Shown here piece after piece: positions 1 through 9,215 of a stretch of DNA of 46,939 nt. The position numbers and the translations under genes are program-made. The stretch's first letter is position 1. Every line of letters starts with the position of its first letter. The notes under the pieces are model-generated. The model saw only the letters and a program-made list of their open reading frames with translations. It was not told where the DNA came from and did no database searches. Source of the DNA: an uncultured Anaeromyxobacter sp. (GTDB lineage Bacteria; Myxococcota; Myxococcia; Myxococcales; Anaeromyxobacteraceae); NCBI GenBank assembly GCA_903855945.1, contig CAIOAK010000019.1, positions 1 through 46,939 of the forward strand, read 5' to 3'.

Positions 1-142
1 GTATCGTCGAGCGGGGAGCGACGCGCAGCCGGCTGCGAAGCCGTAGTTAATTCGGGATCTTAGGGGTGCGCTGTGCGCGCTGGGGACTGCACGGTCCCTT
101 GAATGGCTGTCAAGGAGCGTTCTGCTCTATTAGGTATTCTCA

Positions 143-1744
143 ATGCGGCACCTTTCCTTCCTCGGCTTGCTCCTGGCCATCGGCTGCTCGTCGCAGAATC
201 CGTTGCCAGCGCCGGAGCCCAGCGCTCCGGGGCGGGTGATCGTCGCGACCTTCTCGGGGTCCATCGACCCCGTCGCGGGGACCTTCACCATCCGGACCGA
301 GCCGACCCAGGTCGGCCTGGCCCTCGGGATGAAGGCGTCCCACGTGGACGCGAGCGTCACGGTGGCGAACTTCAGCGACGCCACCAGCGGCCCCTGGAAC
401 AACGATGTTCCCCTCTGGGGGGGGCAGAAGTGCCCCGGCATCCCGAGCTCGGGCGGTTACGTGACGGTCACCTCGAAGCTCACCGGCACGAGGCTCGACA
501 ACGTCTGGGCCGTCATCGACACCATGAGCTCCACCGGCAACGGTGCATGCAACGGGGACACCGCACTCGTGGGCAATCCCCCTCTCGGGTTCACGAGCGC
601 ACAGCTCACGAACGGGGTCTGGTTCTACGGCGACCTCACGGCCGGTGCGGCGTCGGCGGCGAAGCCCTGGGCGTTCACCTTCAACAGTGCGACCCAGCCG
701 TCGTTCTTCACGGGGCACGTCGAGGCGGCCAAGGTGGACACCTTCCCCGTGGGAAGGCTCCCCAACCTCTTTGTCGGTGGCCCCCCTGGAGGATCCTTCA
801 TGGCGGGGACCGCGACCCAGGCGGTGTTCATCGAAGGCGCCCCGGGCAACAAGCTCACCTTCGTCGCGAACGACGGATCGGTCGTCGAGTCGAATGCGAT
901 CAGCCAGACGCCGAACGCGGTCACGGTCACGGTCACCGAATCCGGGTCCAGGGCGTGGGTTGCCGCGGACGGCATCATCGCGGCGGTCACCCTCTCCAGC
1001 GGTGTGGTCGTGGAGATGGGTGTGGCGGGGCCCCCCTGGAACATGACGAGTCCCTCCCAGATCGCCGTGGATCCCGTCGTCGGCAGCATCTGGTTCACGG
1101 AACGTAACAATTCGAGGGTCGGCTGGTACCAGCCGGGCACTGCCTCGGGCGGTACGGTGATCCTGACCAGGGTGCCCGGGGACGGCCTTCCTCCCGACCC
1201 CGGCCCGATGGTTGCGGTCGAGGTCAACGACACCTGCAAGGTATTCATCGCGGATGTCTCGAACGGCGGCATCTACCAGGTGGACTGCGCCACGAAGACC
1301 GGCGGCACCCTCCTGGCCCTCCCGTCCGGGTGCGGCTACCCGGTCGACTACTTCGCCGGTCTTTTCTACGACCTGATCCAGGGGTCCGATGGTGACGTCT
1401 GGTTCTTCGGCCCGACGGTGGGTGGCACGGCCAAGGCTTGCAAGATCGAGGACACGACCGTGACCGCCGAATTCGGCATCACCATTCCGGACGGCGCCAG
1501 CGTTCCAGGGGTCTGGAGAGGCTCGACGTACGGGCCGGACGGAAATCTCTGGGCGGTCCTGATCGACCGGGACAGCAACAGCATCCTCGAGGTCATGCGC
1601 CTGTGGCTGACGGCCGGTACGAACTACGGCGCCAAGACCCTATTCAACGGCATCCCCGACAACCAATCGGACGGGATGGTGACGGGCGCCGGAGCCATCT
1701 GGATTCCCTACGACGACGGCAGCCTCGTCCGGGTATCGCCCTGA
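143..1744 (+). CDS. Secreted lipoprotein with Vgb/NHL-like propeller region
   Basis: A 533-residue protein with a lipoprotein signal: a short charged N-terminus, a hydrophobic stretch and the lipobox LAIGC, placing the lipidated Cys at residue 15. Residues about 30-290 are beta-rich without a family I can name. From about residue 300 there are spaced blade-like motifs (SQIAVDPVVGSIWFTE, VFIADVSNGGIYQVD, GNLWAVLI, GAIWIPYDDGSLVRV). These resemble the Vgb (virginiamycin B lyase)/streptogramin-lyase type of beta-propeller. A real lyase function is doubtful because the protein is exported and carries an extra N-terminal half; a binding or scaffold role at the cell surface is more likely. It is convergent with the DksA-type gene, 19 bases away. 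The start is the ATG directly before the signal peptide. Confidence 0.75.
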   Translation: MRHLSFLGLLLAIGCSSQNPLPAPEPSAPGRVIVATFSGSIDPVAGTFTIRTEPTQVGLALGMKASHVDASVTVANFSDATSGPWNNDVPLWGGQKCPGIPSSGGYVTVTSKLTGTRLDNVWAVIDTMSSTGNGACNGDTALVGNPPLGFTSAQLTNGVWFYGDLTAGAASAAKPWAFTFNSATQPSFFTGHVEAAKVDTFPVGRLPNLFVGGPPGGSFMAGTATQAVFIEGAPGNKLTFVANDGSVVESNAISQTPNAVTVTVTESGSRAWVAADGIIAAVTLSSGVVVEMGVAGPPWNMTSPSQIAVDPVVGSIWFTERNNSRVGWYQPGTASGGTVILTRVPGDGLPPDPGPMVAVEVNDTCKVFIADVSNGGIYQVDCATKTGGTLLALPSGCGYPVDYFAGLFYDLIQGSDGDVWFFGPTVGGTAKACKIEDTTVTAEFGITIPDGASVPGVWRGSTYGPDGNLWAVLIDRDSNSILEVMRLWLTAGTNYGAKTLFNGIPDNQSDGMVTGAGAIWIPYDDGSLVRVSP

Positions 1745-1763
1745 GCAAGCGGGCCGTGTCCCG

Positions 1764-2114
1764 TCAGGGCTTCGCCGCGCCGGCCCCCGCGCAGGACGCG
1801 CACAGGATGGCGTAGGGGCTCGCCAGGAGCCGCCTCGGTTCGATCGGCTCCGCGCAGTCGGCACAGGTGCCGTAGCTCCCCTCCGCGATGCGGGCGATCG
1901 CCGCGTCCACGCGGGCCAGCTCGGCCGCCTCGGCCTCGTCCACCTGGGCGATGCGGGTCTGCTCCTGCTCGGACTGCGACTCGTCGCCGAACTCGATCTC
2001 CCGCTCGGAGCGGATCTGCGCGATCCGTGCGTCGCCTCTCTGGATGATCCCGGCGAGCTCCTGGCGACGTTCCACCAGGCGCTTCCGTGCGGTCTCGAAC
2101 TCCTCGCGGCGCAT
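1764..2114 (-). CDS. DksA/TraR-type C4 zinc-finger protein
   Basis: A 116-residue protein starting MRREEFETARKRL. A long charged helical region (about residues 1-75) is followed by a four-Cys zinc finger, CADC-x17-CASC, near the C-terminus. This is the arrangement of the DksA/TraR family, which binds in the RNA polymerase secondary channel and modulates initiation with ppGpp. I do not see a clear DxxDxA tip in the coiled coil, so canonical DksA activity is uncertain and it may be one of the paralogues common in this group. A GTG start 14 codons upstream is possible, but the N-terminus is more family-like from this ATG. Confidence 0.8.
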   Translation of the reverse strand: MRREEFETARKRLVERRQELAGIIQRGDARIAQIRSEREIEFGDESQSEQEQTRIAQVDEAEAAELARVDAAIARIAEGSYGTCADCAEPIEPRRLLASPYAILCASCAGAGAAKP

Positions 2115-2215
2115 GGGACCCCCCCTGACCGCCGGGCGAAGGCCCGGGCTCCCCACAGCGTGCGCCCCCCCGCCCCGAGGCGCAAGACGTTCCGGCGTGA
2201 TAAGACCCCGCGGCG

Positions 2216-3550
2216 ATGGCCGAGAACGGCGACAGCCCGGTCCGGGTGACGGTGGTCGGGGCCGGGCTGGCCGGGAGCGAGGCGGCCTGGACGCTCGCCC
2301 GCGCGGGCGTGGGCGTGGACCTCGTGGAGATGAAGCCCGCCCGACGTTCGCCCGTGCAGCAGCTCGACGGCTTCGCGGAGCTGGTCTGCTCCAACTCCCT
2401 CCGTTCGGACGACCCCCTGAACGCGGTCGGCCTCCTGCACGAGGAGCTCCGGTGCGCCGCCAGCCTCGTGCTCACCTGCGCCGACGAGACCCGCGTGCCG
2501 GCCGGAGGCGCGCTGGCGGTGGACCGGGAGGCCTTCAGCGCGCTCGTCACCCGCCGCCTCTCCGAACACGCGCTCGTGCGGGTGGAGCACCGGGAGGTCG
2601 AGGAACTGCCGGCCGGTCCCGGGCTCTCCATCCTCGCCACCGGGCCGCTCACCGCCGAGCCGCTCGCCCGGGCGCTCGAGGCGCTCGTCGGTCCGGGGCT
2701 CTCCTTCTACGACGCCATCGCGCCCGTGGTCTCCGACGAGAGCGTCGATCGCACGGTGGCCTTCGCCGCCTCCCGCTGGGGGAAGGGGGAAGGGGACGAC
2801 TACCTGAACCTGCCGCTCGACGCGGAGCAGTACCGCGCCTTCGTCGAGGCGCTGCTCGCCGCCGAGAAGGTGCGTCCCCACGGATTCGAGGAGCCCCGCT
2901 ACTTCGAGGGTTGCCTGCCCGTCGAGGTGATGGCGGAGCGTGGGCTCGACGTCCTCCGGTACGGTCCGATGAAGCCGGTCGGGCTCGACGACCCGCGCAC
3001 CGGACGCTGGCCCCACGCGGTGGTGCAGCTGCGGCGCGAGGACGTGGCCGGCACCGCCTGGAACCTGGTGGGATTCCAGACGCGCCTCACCTGGCCCGAG
3101 CAGCAGCGCGTCTTCCGCGCGTTCATCCCCGGGCTCCGGAACGCCGAGTTCCAGCGGCTCGGTCAGGTGCACCGGAACACCTTCGTGGACGCGCCGCGCG
3201 TCCTCTCACCCGACCAGTCGCTCCGCGCCCGGCCCGAGCTCTTCCTCGCCGGCCAGATCACGGGGGTGGAGGGCTACGTGGAGTCGGCCGCCTCGGGGCT
3301 CCTGACCGCGCGCGCGGTCCTCGACCGGCTCGCCGGCCGTCCCTTCCGGCCGCCCCCCGACACGACGGCCGTGGGCGCCCTTCACCGTCACGTCACCGGC
3401 GTCGCCCACCCGGAGGGGCTCGCCTACCAGCCGTCCAACGTGGTCTACGCGCTCTTCCCGCCGCTGGCGGGACGACATCGCGGCAAGGGGGCGCGCAAGG
3501 AGGCCTACGCCGAGCGCGCCCGCCTCGACCGGAAGGAGTGGATCGGATGA
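2216..3550 (+). CDS. trmFO: Methylenetetrahydrofolate-tRNA-(uracil-5-)-methyltransferase TrmFO
   Basis: A 444-residue flavoprotein that makes 5-methyluridine at tRNA position 54 using methylenetetrahydrofolate and FAD. The N-terminal dinucleotide-binding motif [14 protein letters not shown] is followed by the TrmFO signature [11 protein letters not shown], with Cys58 matching one family-conserved catalytic Cys. Cys233 in [14 protein letters not shown] matches the other. The length is normal for the family. It overlaps the next gene by four bases (ATGA), which suggests translational coupling. TrmFO replaces the SAM-dependent TrmA of enterobacteria and is typical of Firmicutes, Deltaproteobacteria and other groups. 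Confidence 0.96.
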   Translation: MAENGDSPVRVTVVGAGLAGSEAAWTLARAGVGVDLVEMKPARRSPVQQLDGFAELVCSNSLRSDDPLNAVGLLHEELRCAASLVLTCADETRVPAGGALAVDREAFSALVTRRLSEHALVRVEHREVEELPAGPGLSILATGPLTAEPLARALEALVGPGLSFYDAIAPVVSDESVDRTVAFAASRWGKGEGDDYLNLPLDAEQYRAFVEALLAAEKVRPHGFEEPRYFEGCLPVEVMAERGLDVLRYGPMKPVGLDDPRTGRWPHAVVQLRREDVAGTAWNLVGFQTRLTWPEQQRVFRAFIPGLRNAEFQRLGQVHRNTFVDAPRVLSPDQSLRARPELFLAGQITGVEGYVESAASGLLTARAVLDRLAGRPFRPPPDTTAVGALHRHVTGVAHPEGLAYQPSNVVYALFPPLAGRHRGKGARKEAYAERARLDRKEWIG

Positions 3551-4956
3551 GAACCCGCACGACCCTGGCCGCCGCCGCGGCCCTCCTCGCCGCATGCACC
3601 CCGCGCAGCGCGCCTCCCGTGACCGCCGGGACGCGGATCTTCGACGGGCAGGCCCAGGCCCTCGCCCCCTCGCCCGACGGGAGCCGGCTCGCCTGGCTCA
3701 CCGGCTGCGGACCGGGGGAGGGTCCGGGCAGGCCATCGGGCTGCACGCTGCTCGTGGCTCCGGTAGGGGGCGGCGCTCCGGTGCGGGTGGCGGAGGGCAT
3801 CGCGCCGGCCGCGGGGTCCTTCGCCTGGATGACGGACGGAGCGCTCCTGGCGCTCGCCCGCCGCGACCCGGCCACCGGCGCCGGCGACCTCTTCCGCTGG
3901 AGCCCCGTGGCGGAGGCGCGCCTCCTCGCGCCCCGCGTCACCTCCTTCGCCACCGGCGCGGGAGGGCGGCTCGTGATGGCCTCGGGGGGCGAGGTCCTGG
4001 TGGTCGCGCCGGGCGCCGACCCGACGCGGCTCACCGGTGGGACGGGCGCCTTCGAGGTCGCCGTGGCCCCGGCTCCCGGCCGGGCCGTCGCGGCGCGCGC
4101 CCGCGGTGCGGGGGGCTCGCCCGTCCTCCTCCTGTGGCGCAACGGGGCCGGCGAGGGGGTCGCCGTGGCCCGCGACGTCGGTTCGTTCGCCTTCTCGTCC
4201 GACGGCGCGTGGCTCGCCGCCGTCGCAGGCGTGGCCCCGGGCACCGAGGGGAGCCTCCTCGCACTCCGGGTGGAGCCCGGTCCCGGGGGTGGGGCGGAGC
4301 CGGTGCGGGTCGCCCGCGGCGTCGGTCCGTTCCGCTGGGCGGAGGGAGGCGCGCGCCTCGCCTGGCTGGAGGGGTTCGATCCCCGCGCCCACGCCGGCCG
4401 CCTCGCCTCGGGCCGCCCCGGGGAGGGTGCGGTGGCTCTCGGGGACCGGGTCACCTCCTTCGAGATCGCACCCGGCGGGCTCCAGGTGGCCTTCGTCCGC
4501 CACGTCACCCAGGGTGGATACGCCGCCAACCTCGACCTGTCGCCCACGGCCGCGGCCGAGCCGGGCACGCTGGCGCAGGACCCGGCCGGCTTCACCTTCT
4601 CGCCCGACGGGCGCTGGCTCTGGTACCGGGCGGGCTGCGCGCCCTCCGGAGACGCCTGCGCCCTCTTCCGGGCGCCCGCGGCCGGCCTCGGCCCCTCGCA
4701 GGCGCCCACCCGCATCGCCGATGGAGTGGTGGCGTTCTCCCTCGCACCCGGCTCCTCCGATCGGGCGCTCCTCGCCTTCGGACGGCGGGACGGTGCGGGC
4801 GTGGACCTCTCGGCCTGGACCGGCGCGCGTCTCGTCCCGCTCGACACCCGGGTGTCTCCGTCGAGCGCGGTCTGGCTGGGACCGGACGGAAGGCGCGCGG
4901 CCTGGGTCGGGGGCTCCGCGGAGCGTCCGGCCATCCTCGTGGCCGACGTTCCCTGA
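3547..4956 (+). CDS. Lipoprotein with TolB/WD40-like propeller repeats
   Basis: A 469-residue predicted lipoprotein; the signal peptide ends in LLAAC, with the lipidated Cys at residue 17. The mature part repeats blade-like units with the motif SPDG followed by LAWL, WLAAV or WLWYR (for example [36 protein letters not shown]). This is the look of TolB/PD40-type beta-propellers. The start ATG overlaps the trmFO stop, so the two are probably co-transcribed, although no functional link is obvious. It separates trmFO from xerC, which are neighbours in many bacteria. Function unknown; a periplasmic or outer-membrane protein-binding role is the best guess. Confidence 0.75.
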   Translation: MRTRTTLAAAAALLAACTPRSAPPVTAGTRIFDGQAQALAPSPDGSRLAWLTGCGPGEGPGRPSGCTLLVAPVGGGAPVRVAEGIAPAAGSFAWMTDGALLALARRDPATGAGDLFRWSPVAEARLLAPRVTSFATGAGGRLVMASGGEVLVVAPGADPTRLTGGTGAFEVAVAPAPGRAVAARARGAGGSPVLLLWRNGAGEGVAVARDVGSFAFSSDGAWLAAVAGVAPGTEGSLLALRVEPGPGGGAEPVRVARGVGPFRWAEGGARLAWLEGFDPRAHAGRLASGRPGEGAVALGDRVTSFEIAPGGLQVAFVRHVTQGGYAANLDLSPTAAAEPGTLAQDPAGFTFSPDGRWLWYRAGCAPSGDACALFRAPAAGLGPSQAPTRIADGVVAFSLAPGSSDRALLAFGRRDGAGVDLSAWTGARLVPLDTRVSPSSAVWLGPDGRRAAWVGGSAERPAILVADVP

Positions 4957-5004
4957 GGGCGCTCCGAAATGGCCGCACCCGCCCGCGCGTGGTAGCAGGG
5001 AAGG

Positions 5005-5931
5005 GTGTCCCTCGACGTCGCCGCGCTCCCGGAGGAGGTGCAGCGCTTCGCGCGCTGGCTCTCGACCGAGCGGCGCGCGTCGCCGCAGACGAGCCGGGCC
5101 TACCTGACCGACCTCGCGGCCTACGCCGCCTACCTGTCCGGCGTGGGCGTTCCCATCGTGCCCTCCTCCCCGGTCGCCGTCCGGGGCTGGCTGGGGCGCG
5201 AGGCGGGCACGAACGGACCGGCCTCCCTCTCCCGCAAGCTCTCCTCGGTCCGGACCTTCTACCGGTTCCTGGTGAAGGAGCGGCTCGCCACCGGCAACCC
5301 CGCGCGGGCCGTCCAGGCTCCCCGCAGGGCGCGCCGCCTGCCCGAGGTCCTGCCGGAGGCGGACGTGGCCGCTCTCGTCGAGGCGCCCGGCGCCGACGAG
5401 CCGCTCCTGCTCCGCGACCGGGCCTTCCTGGAGCTGCTCTACTCCTCCGGGCTTCGCGTCTCCGAGCTCACCGGGCTCGACCTCGACGACCTCGACCTCC
5501 GCGAGGGTCTCGTGCGGGTCACCGGCAAGGGGGGCAAGGAGCGGGTGGTCCCGGTGGGCGGGCCGGCCCGGGAGGCGCTGCGCCGCTGGATCGAGGAGGG
5601 GAGGGCGGCGCTCCTCGCGGGCGTGGACGGTGTCGGCGCGCGGGGTTCACTGTTCGTGAACTATCGCGGCGGGCGGCTCAGCCCCCGCTCGGTGGCCCGG
5701 CGGCTCGACCGCTGGGTGACCGCGGCCGGGATCCCGCGCCACGTGCACCCCCACGTGCTCCGTCACTGCTTCGCCACCCACCTGCTCGGCAACGGCGCCG
5801 ACCTGCGCGGCATCCAGGAGATGCTCGGGCACGCCTCGCTCTCCACCACGCAGCGCTACACCCACCTCGACTGGAAGCGACTCGCCGACGTCTACGACCG
5901 GGCCCATCCGCGCGCGAGGTCGGACGGATAG
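5005..5931 (+). CDS. xerC: Tyrosine recombinase XerC
   Basis: A 308-residue site-specific recombinase that, with XerD, resolves chromosome dimers at dif. The N-terminal SAM-like core-binding domain (about 1-95) is followed by the catalytic domain with all expected residues visible: Arg151 (SSGLRVSEL), Lys175 (GKGGKERVVPV), His250 and Arg253 (HVLRHCFATH), His276 (LGHASL) and nucleophile Tyr285 (RYTHL). The start is GTG at 5005 with a GGAAGG-like ribosome site just upstream. Chromosomal context between trmFO and argD and the normal length favour XerC over a phage integrase. Confidence 0.92.
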   Translation: MSLDVAALPEEVQRFARWLSTERRASPQTSRAYLTDLAAYAAYLSGVGVPIVPSSPVAVRGWLGREAGTNGPASLSRKLSSVRTFYRFLVKERLATGNPARAVQAPRRARRLPEVLPEADVAALVEAPGADEPLLLRDRAFLELLYSSGLRVSELTGLDLDDLDLREGLVRVTGKGGKERVVPVGGPAREALRRWIEEGRAALLAGVDGVGARGSLFVNYRGGRLSPRSVARRLDRWVTAAGIPRHVHPHVLRHCFATHLLGNGADLRGIQEMLGHASLSTTQRYTHLDWKRLADVYDRAHPRARSDG

Positions 5932-5975
5932 TCGCCTTCGCGGCGCGTCGGCGGAGTTGTGCTATTCATGCCCGT

Positions 5976-7172
5976 ATGAACGGAAACGACGCGATCGCGG
6001 CCCGGGCGCGGGCGGTGCTCACCCCCAACTACCGGCAGGCGCCGGTGGCGCTGGTGAAGGGGGAGGGGAGCCGCGTGTGGGACGCCGACGGCAAGGAGTA
6101 TCTCGACCTCATCTGCGGGATCGCGGTGAACGCCCTCGGTCACTGCCATCCGGCCGTGGTGCGCGCGCTGGAGGAGCAGGGGCGCACCCTCTGGCACGTC
6201 TCCAACCTCTTCTACACGCCGCGCGCGGTGGAGCTGGCCGAGGAGCTCACCCGCGACTCGTTCGCCCGACGCGTCTTCTTCTGCAACTCGGGGGCCGAGG
6301 CCAACGAGGCGATGCTCAAGCTCGTTCGCAAGTACCACGCCGACGCCGGCCACCCGGAGCGCTGCGAGATCGTCGCCTGCGTGAACTCGTTCCACGGCCG
6401 CACCCTCTTCGCGCTCACGGCCACCGGGCAGGAGAAGTACCACCACGGCTTCGAGCCGCTCGTACCCGGCGTTCGCCACGTGCCCTTCGGCGATCTGGCC
6501 GCGCTCGCACAGGCCGTCGGCCCCCGCACGGCCGCCTTCGTGGTCGAGCCCATCCAGGCCGAGGCGGGCGTCCTGCCCCCGCCGGTGGGCTACCTCGCCG
6601 CGGCGAAGAAGCTCGTCCACGCCGCCGGGGCCCTCTTCTGCCTCGACGAGGTGCAGACCGGCATGGGGCGCACCTGCCGGCTCTGGGCACACGAGTGGGA
6701 GGGGGTCACGCCCGACGTGATGAGCTCCGCCAAGGCCATCGCCAACGGATTCCCCATGGGGGCCATGCTCGCCACCGAGGAGGTGGGGAACCACCTCACC
6801 CCCGGCAGCCATGCCAGCACCTTCGGAGGGACGGCGCTCGCGTCGGCCGTGGCGCTCGCCACGCTGCGGGAGATCCGCGCGGTGCTGCCCCGGGCCGCCC
6901 AGGTGGCCGGGCGGCTGCGCGCCGGCCTCGCCGCCATCCCCGGCGGCCGGGTGGTGGGCGTGCGCGGCCGCGGGATGCTGCTCGGCGTGCTCGTCCGCGG
7001 CGTGAAGGCCGGCGACGTGGTGAACGTGGCCCGGGAGCGCGGGCTGCTCGTGAACGCCATCGGAGACGACGTCGTCCGGATCGCCCCCGCACTCGTGCTC
7101 ACCGACGCCGAGGCCGACCGGGGCATCTCCCTGCTCGCCGAGGCCATCGCCGCGGCACCGGCCGCTCCATGA
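5976..7172 (+). CDS. argD: Acetylornithine aminotransferase
   Basis: A 398-residue class III PLP-dependent aminotransferase that converts N-acetylglutamate semialdehyde to N-acetylornithine in arginine synthesis. Visible hallmarks are FFCNSGAEANEAMLK (cofactor phosphate site), SFHGRT, FVVEPIQAEAG, LDEVQTGMGRT and the PLP lysine Lys253 in SSAKAIANGFPMGA. The start ATG is the one preceding NGNDAIAARAR. The stop overlaps the argF start by four bases, so argD and argF form a coupled pair. Related transaminases (ornithine, 4-aminobutyrate) share the fold; the argF neighbour supports ArgD. Confidence 0.92.
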   Translation: MNGNDAIAARARAVLTPNYRQAPVALVKGEGSRVWDADGKEYLDLICGIAVNALGHCHPAVVRALEEQGRTLWHVSNLFYTPRAVELAEELTRDSFARRVFFCNSGAEANEAMLKLVRKYHADAGHPERCEIVACVNSFHGRTLFALTATGQEKYHHGFEPLVPGVRHVPFGDLAALAQAVGPRTAAFVVEPIQAEAGVLPPPVGYLAAAKKLVHAAGALFCLDEVQTGMGRTCRLWAHEWEGVTPDVMSSAKAIANGFPMGAMLATEEVGNHLTPGSHASTFGGTALASAVALATLREIRAVLPRAAQVAGRLRAGLAAIPGGRVVGVRGRGMLLGVLVRGVKAGDVVNVARERGLLVNAIGDDVVRIAPALVLTDAEADRGISLLAEAIAAAPAAP

Positions 7173-8098
7173 CCACGGCCACTCCCACCAAGCGCGACCT
7201 CCTCCGGCTCACCGACCTCTCGCGGGCCGAGCTGCTCGACCTGCTGGAGCGGGCCGCCGAGTGGAAGCTCATCGGGAAGCGGGGGCCACAGCCGCTCGCG
7301 GGGCGATCGGTGGGGCTCGTGTTCGAGAAGGCCTCCACCCGCACCCGCGTCTCCTTCGGCGTGGCCTGCGCCCAGCTCGGGGCCGCCGAGATGATGCTCT
7401 CGCCGCGGGACATGCAGCTCGGGCGCGGCGAGCCCATCCGCGACACCGCGCGGGTGCTCTCCCGGTACCTCGACGCGCTCGTGGTCCGCACCTTCGCACA
7501 CGCCAAGCTGGAGGACATGGCCCGCTGGGCGACCGTACCGGTGGTGAATGCGCTCACCGACGCCTCCCACCCGTGCCAGGTGCTGGCCGACCTGCTCACG
7601 GTGGCCGAGCGGTTCGGGCACGACCGCGTGGCCCGTGGCGACCTCGCCATCGCCTGGGTCGGCGACGGCAACAACATGGCGAACAGCTGGCTCGAGGCGG
7701 CGATCCTGCTCGGCTTCGAGCTCCGCATCGCCTGCCCCCCCGGGTACGGTCCGGATCCCGAGCTGGTCCGGCTCGCCGGCGGAAAGGTGCGCCTCGCCGC
7801 CACCCCGGCCGACGCGATGCGCGGCGCCCACGTCGTGAACACCGACGTCTGGGCCAGCATGGGGCAGGAGGCCGAGGTGGACGATCGCCGCCAGGCCTTC
7901 CGGAACTACATCGTGGACCGGAAGGGGATGGCGCTCGCCGCACCGGACGCCATCGTCCTCCACTGCCTCCCCGCGCACCGCGGCGAGGAGATCGAGGAGG
8001 AGGTCCTCGAGGGGCCCCAGTCGGCGGTCTTCGACGAGGCCGAGAACCGGCTCCACGCCCAGAAGGCGCTCCTCGAGTTCCTGCTCGCGCAACGCTGA
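7169..8098 (+). CDS. argF: Ornithine carbamoyltransferase
   Basis: A 309-residue enzyme making citrulline from ornithine and carbamoyl phosphate. Carbamoyl-phosphate motif STRTR starts at Ser56; HPCQ starts at His134; the ornithine-binding region DGNNMANSW is present; HCLPAHRG, starting at His265, carries the catalytic Cys. The length is that of anabolic ornithine carbamoyltransferases. The ATG overlaps the argD stop. I see no ARG-box palindrome upstream of the pair, so regulation is unknown. Confidence 0.95.
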   Translation: MTTATPTKRDLLRLTDLSRAELLDLLERAAEWKLIGKRGPQPLAGRSVGLVFEKASTRTRVSFGVACAQLGAAEMMLSPRDMQLGRGEPIRDTARVLSRYLDALVVRTFAHAKLEDMARWATVPVVNALTDASHPCQVLADLLTVAERFGHDRVARGDLAIAWVGDGNNMANSWLEAAILLGFELRIACPPGYGPDPELVRLAGGKVRLAATPADAMRGAHVVNTDVWASMGQEAEVDDRRQAFRNYIVDRKGMALAAPDAIVLHCLPAHRGEEIEEEVLEGPQSAVFDEAENRLHAQKALLEFLLAQR

Positions 8099-8177
8099 GG
8101 TTCAGCGGCCTCCCGCGCGACGGGCCGTCCATTCCGCGCGGCTGGAGTCGCCCAACAATCCCGGCGTGCGCCCCAGG

Positions 8178-8207
8178 TTGACCCAGGTCAGTCCCGAGGG
8201 CTACATT
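8178..8207 (+). promoter_or_regulatory. Possible sigma70-type promoter of the J-domain/Hsp70 operon
   Basis: TTGACC (8178-8183) and TACATT (8202-8207) are separated by 18 bases in the 151-base gap after argF. Predicted transcription would start near 8214, upstream of the GTG preferred for the J-domain gene. The match is moderate and unproven. Confidence 0.35.
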
Positions 8208-8249
8208 CGAGTGACAGGTCGTCCAGGCGGGCGATCCCCGGAGAGCCGC

Positions 8250-9215
8250 GTGCGGCGCGACCAGAACCCCGGATTCCTCTTCGATTCCGAAGATTTGGCC
8301 GAGGAGGTCGAGATCGATCTCGACCTCCGGAAGGACATCCTATTCTTCGCGGGCTCCATGGCGGGCTGGACCCACTGGGAGGTGCTCGGTCTCCCCTGGA
8401 ACGCGCCGGCCGACCGGGTGCGGGAGGCCTACCTGGATCGGGCGAAGATCTTCCACCCTGACCGCTTCACTGGCCGGCAACTCGGCTCCTACCGCCAGCG
8501 GCTGGCGCGGATCTTCCAGCGCCTCACCGAGGCCCGTGACGCCCTCTCCAGCGAGGTCGCCCGTGCCGAGTACGCCCGGACCACCGCGCCGCCCGAGGAG
8601 GTGGCCCGGGTCGCCGCGCGCCAGATCGAGAACGACGACCGGGCCAGGGAACGGCGTGCCCGCATCGCTCGCTCCCACCCGCTCGTGGCGAGGATGGTGC
8701 GTGCCCGGGAACTCGCGGACCGGGGTCGCCGCGCGCTGGCGGAGGAGCGCTTCGAGGACGCTGCGCGCGACCTCCACACCGCGAGCGCGCTCGACGCCGG
8801 CGTGGGCGACATCCGCCCGCTCGCCGATCAGGCCAGCCGGAAGGCGGTGGCCGCGCGTGCGCGCGAGATCTGGGAGAAGGCCCGCGCCGCCGAGCTGCAG
8901 AACGATCTCGACCGGGCCCAGCTCCTCGCCGAGCAGGCGGCCGGGATCGACCCGGGCGACCCGCGCCACGGGATCTACGTGGCCCAGCTGGCGCTGGGGC
9001 GTGGAGCCCTCGAGACGGCCCGCTCAAGGGCCGAGGAGGCCGTCCGCGCCGCACCCACGCTCGCCGCCGCCCACGAGGTGCTCGGGGAGGTGCTCGCCGC
9101 ACAGGGGGATACGGCGGCGGCCCGAAAGGCGCTCACGCGGGCGCTCGAGATCGCTCCGTCCCTGCCCAGGGCGCGGGAGCAACTGCGCAAGCTTCCCTGG
9201 AGCTTCCTCCGATGA
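8250..9215 (+). CDS. J-domain and TPR co-chaperone
   Basis: About 321 residues from GTG 8250, which has GGAGAG (8240-8245) just upstream; GTG 8166 would add 28 residues that overlap the candidate promoter. Residues about 40-105 form a J domain ([20 protein letters not shown], then His69-Pro70-Asp71), the motif that stimulates Hsp70 ATPase. There is no G/F-rich or zinc-finger region, so it is not a classical DnaJ. The C-terminal half contains TPR-like helices ([38 protein letters not shown]). It overlaps the following Hsp70 gene by four bases, so the pair most likely works as a dedicated chaperone machine. Confidence 0.85.
   Translation: MRRDQNPGFLFDSEDLAEEVEIDLDLRKDILFFAGSMAGWTHWEVLGLPWNAPADRVREAYLDRAKIFHPDRFTGRQLGSYRQRLARIFQRLTEARDALSSEVARAEYARTTAPPEEVARVAARQIENDDRARERRARIARSHPLVARMVRARELADRGRRALAEERFEDAARDLHTASALDAGVGDIRPLADQASRKAVAARAREIWEKARAAELQNDLDRAQLLAEQAAGIDPGDPRHGIYVAQLALGRGALETARSRAEEAVRAAPTLAAAHEVLGEVLAAQGDTAAARKALTRALEIAPSLPRAREQLRKLPWSFLR

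Noticed and set aside
1640-3172. Long minus-strand open frame of 510 residues opposite trmFO
   Set aside because: Arg/Gly/Pro-rich composition with no domain; it is the antisense shadow of trmFO in GC-rich DNA.
1888-3546. Plus-strand frame of about 550 residues leading into the propeller lipoprotein
   Set aside because: The upstream part is low-complexity Arg/Pro/Gly and overlaps trmFO in another frame; the signal peptide marks the true start at 3547.
5005-5931. The tyrosine recombinase as a phage or integron integrase
   Set aside because: Normal XerC length and motifs, with trmFO and arginine genes next to it; no other mobile-element genes.
8166-8249. N-terminal extension of the J-domain protein from GTG 8166
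   Set aside because: The extension overlaps a candidate promoter and a better ribosome site precedes GTG 8250; kept only as an alternative.
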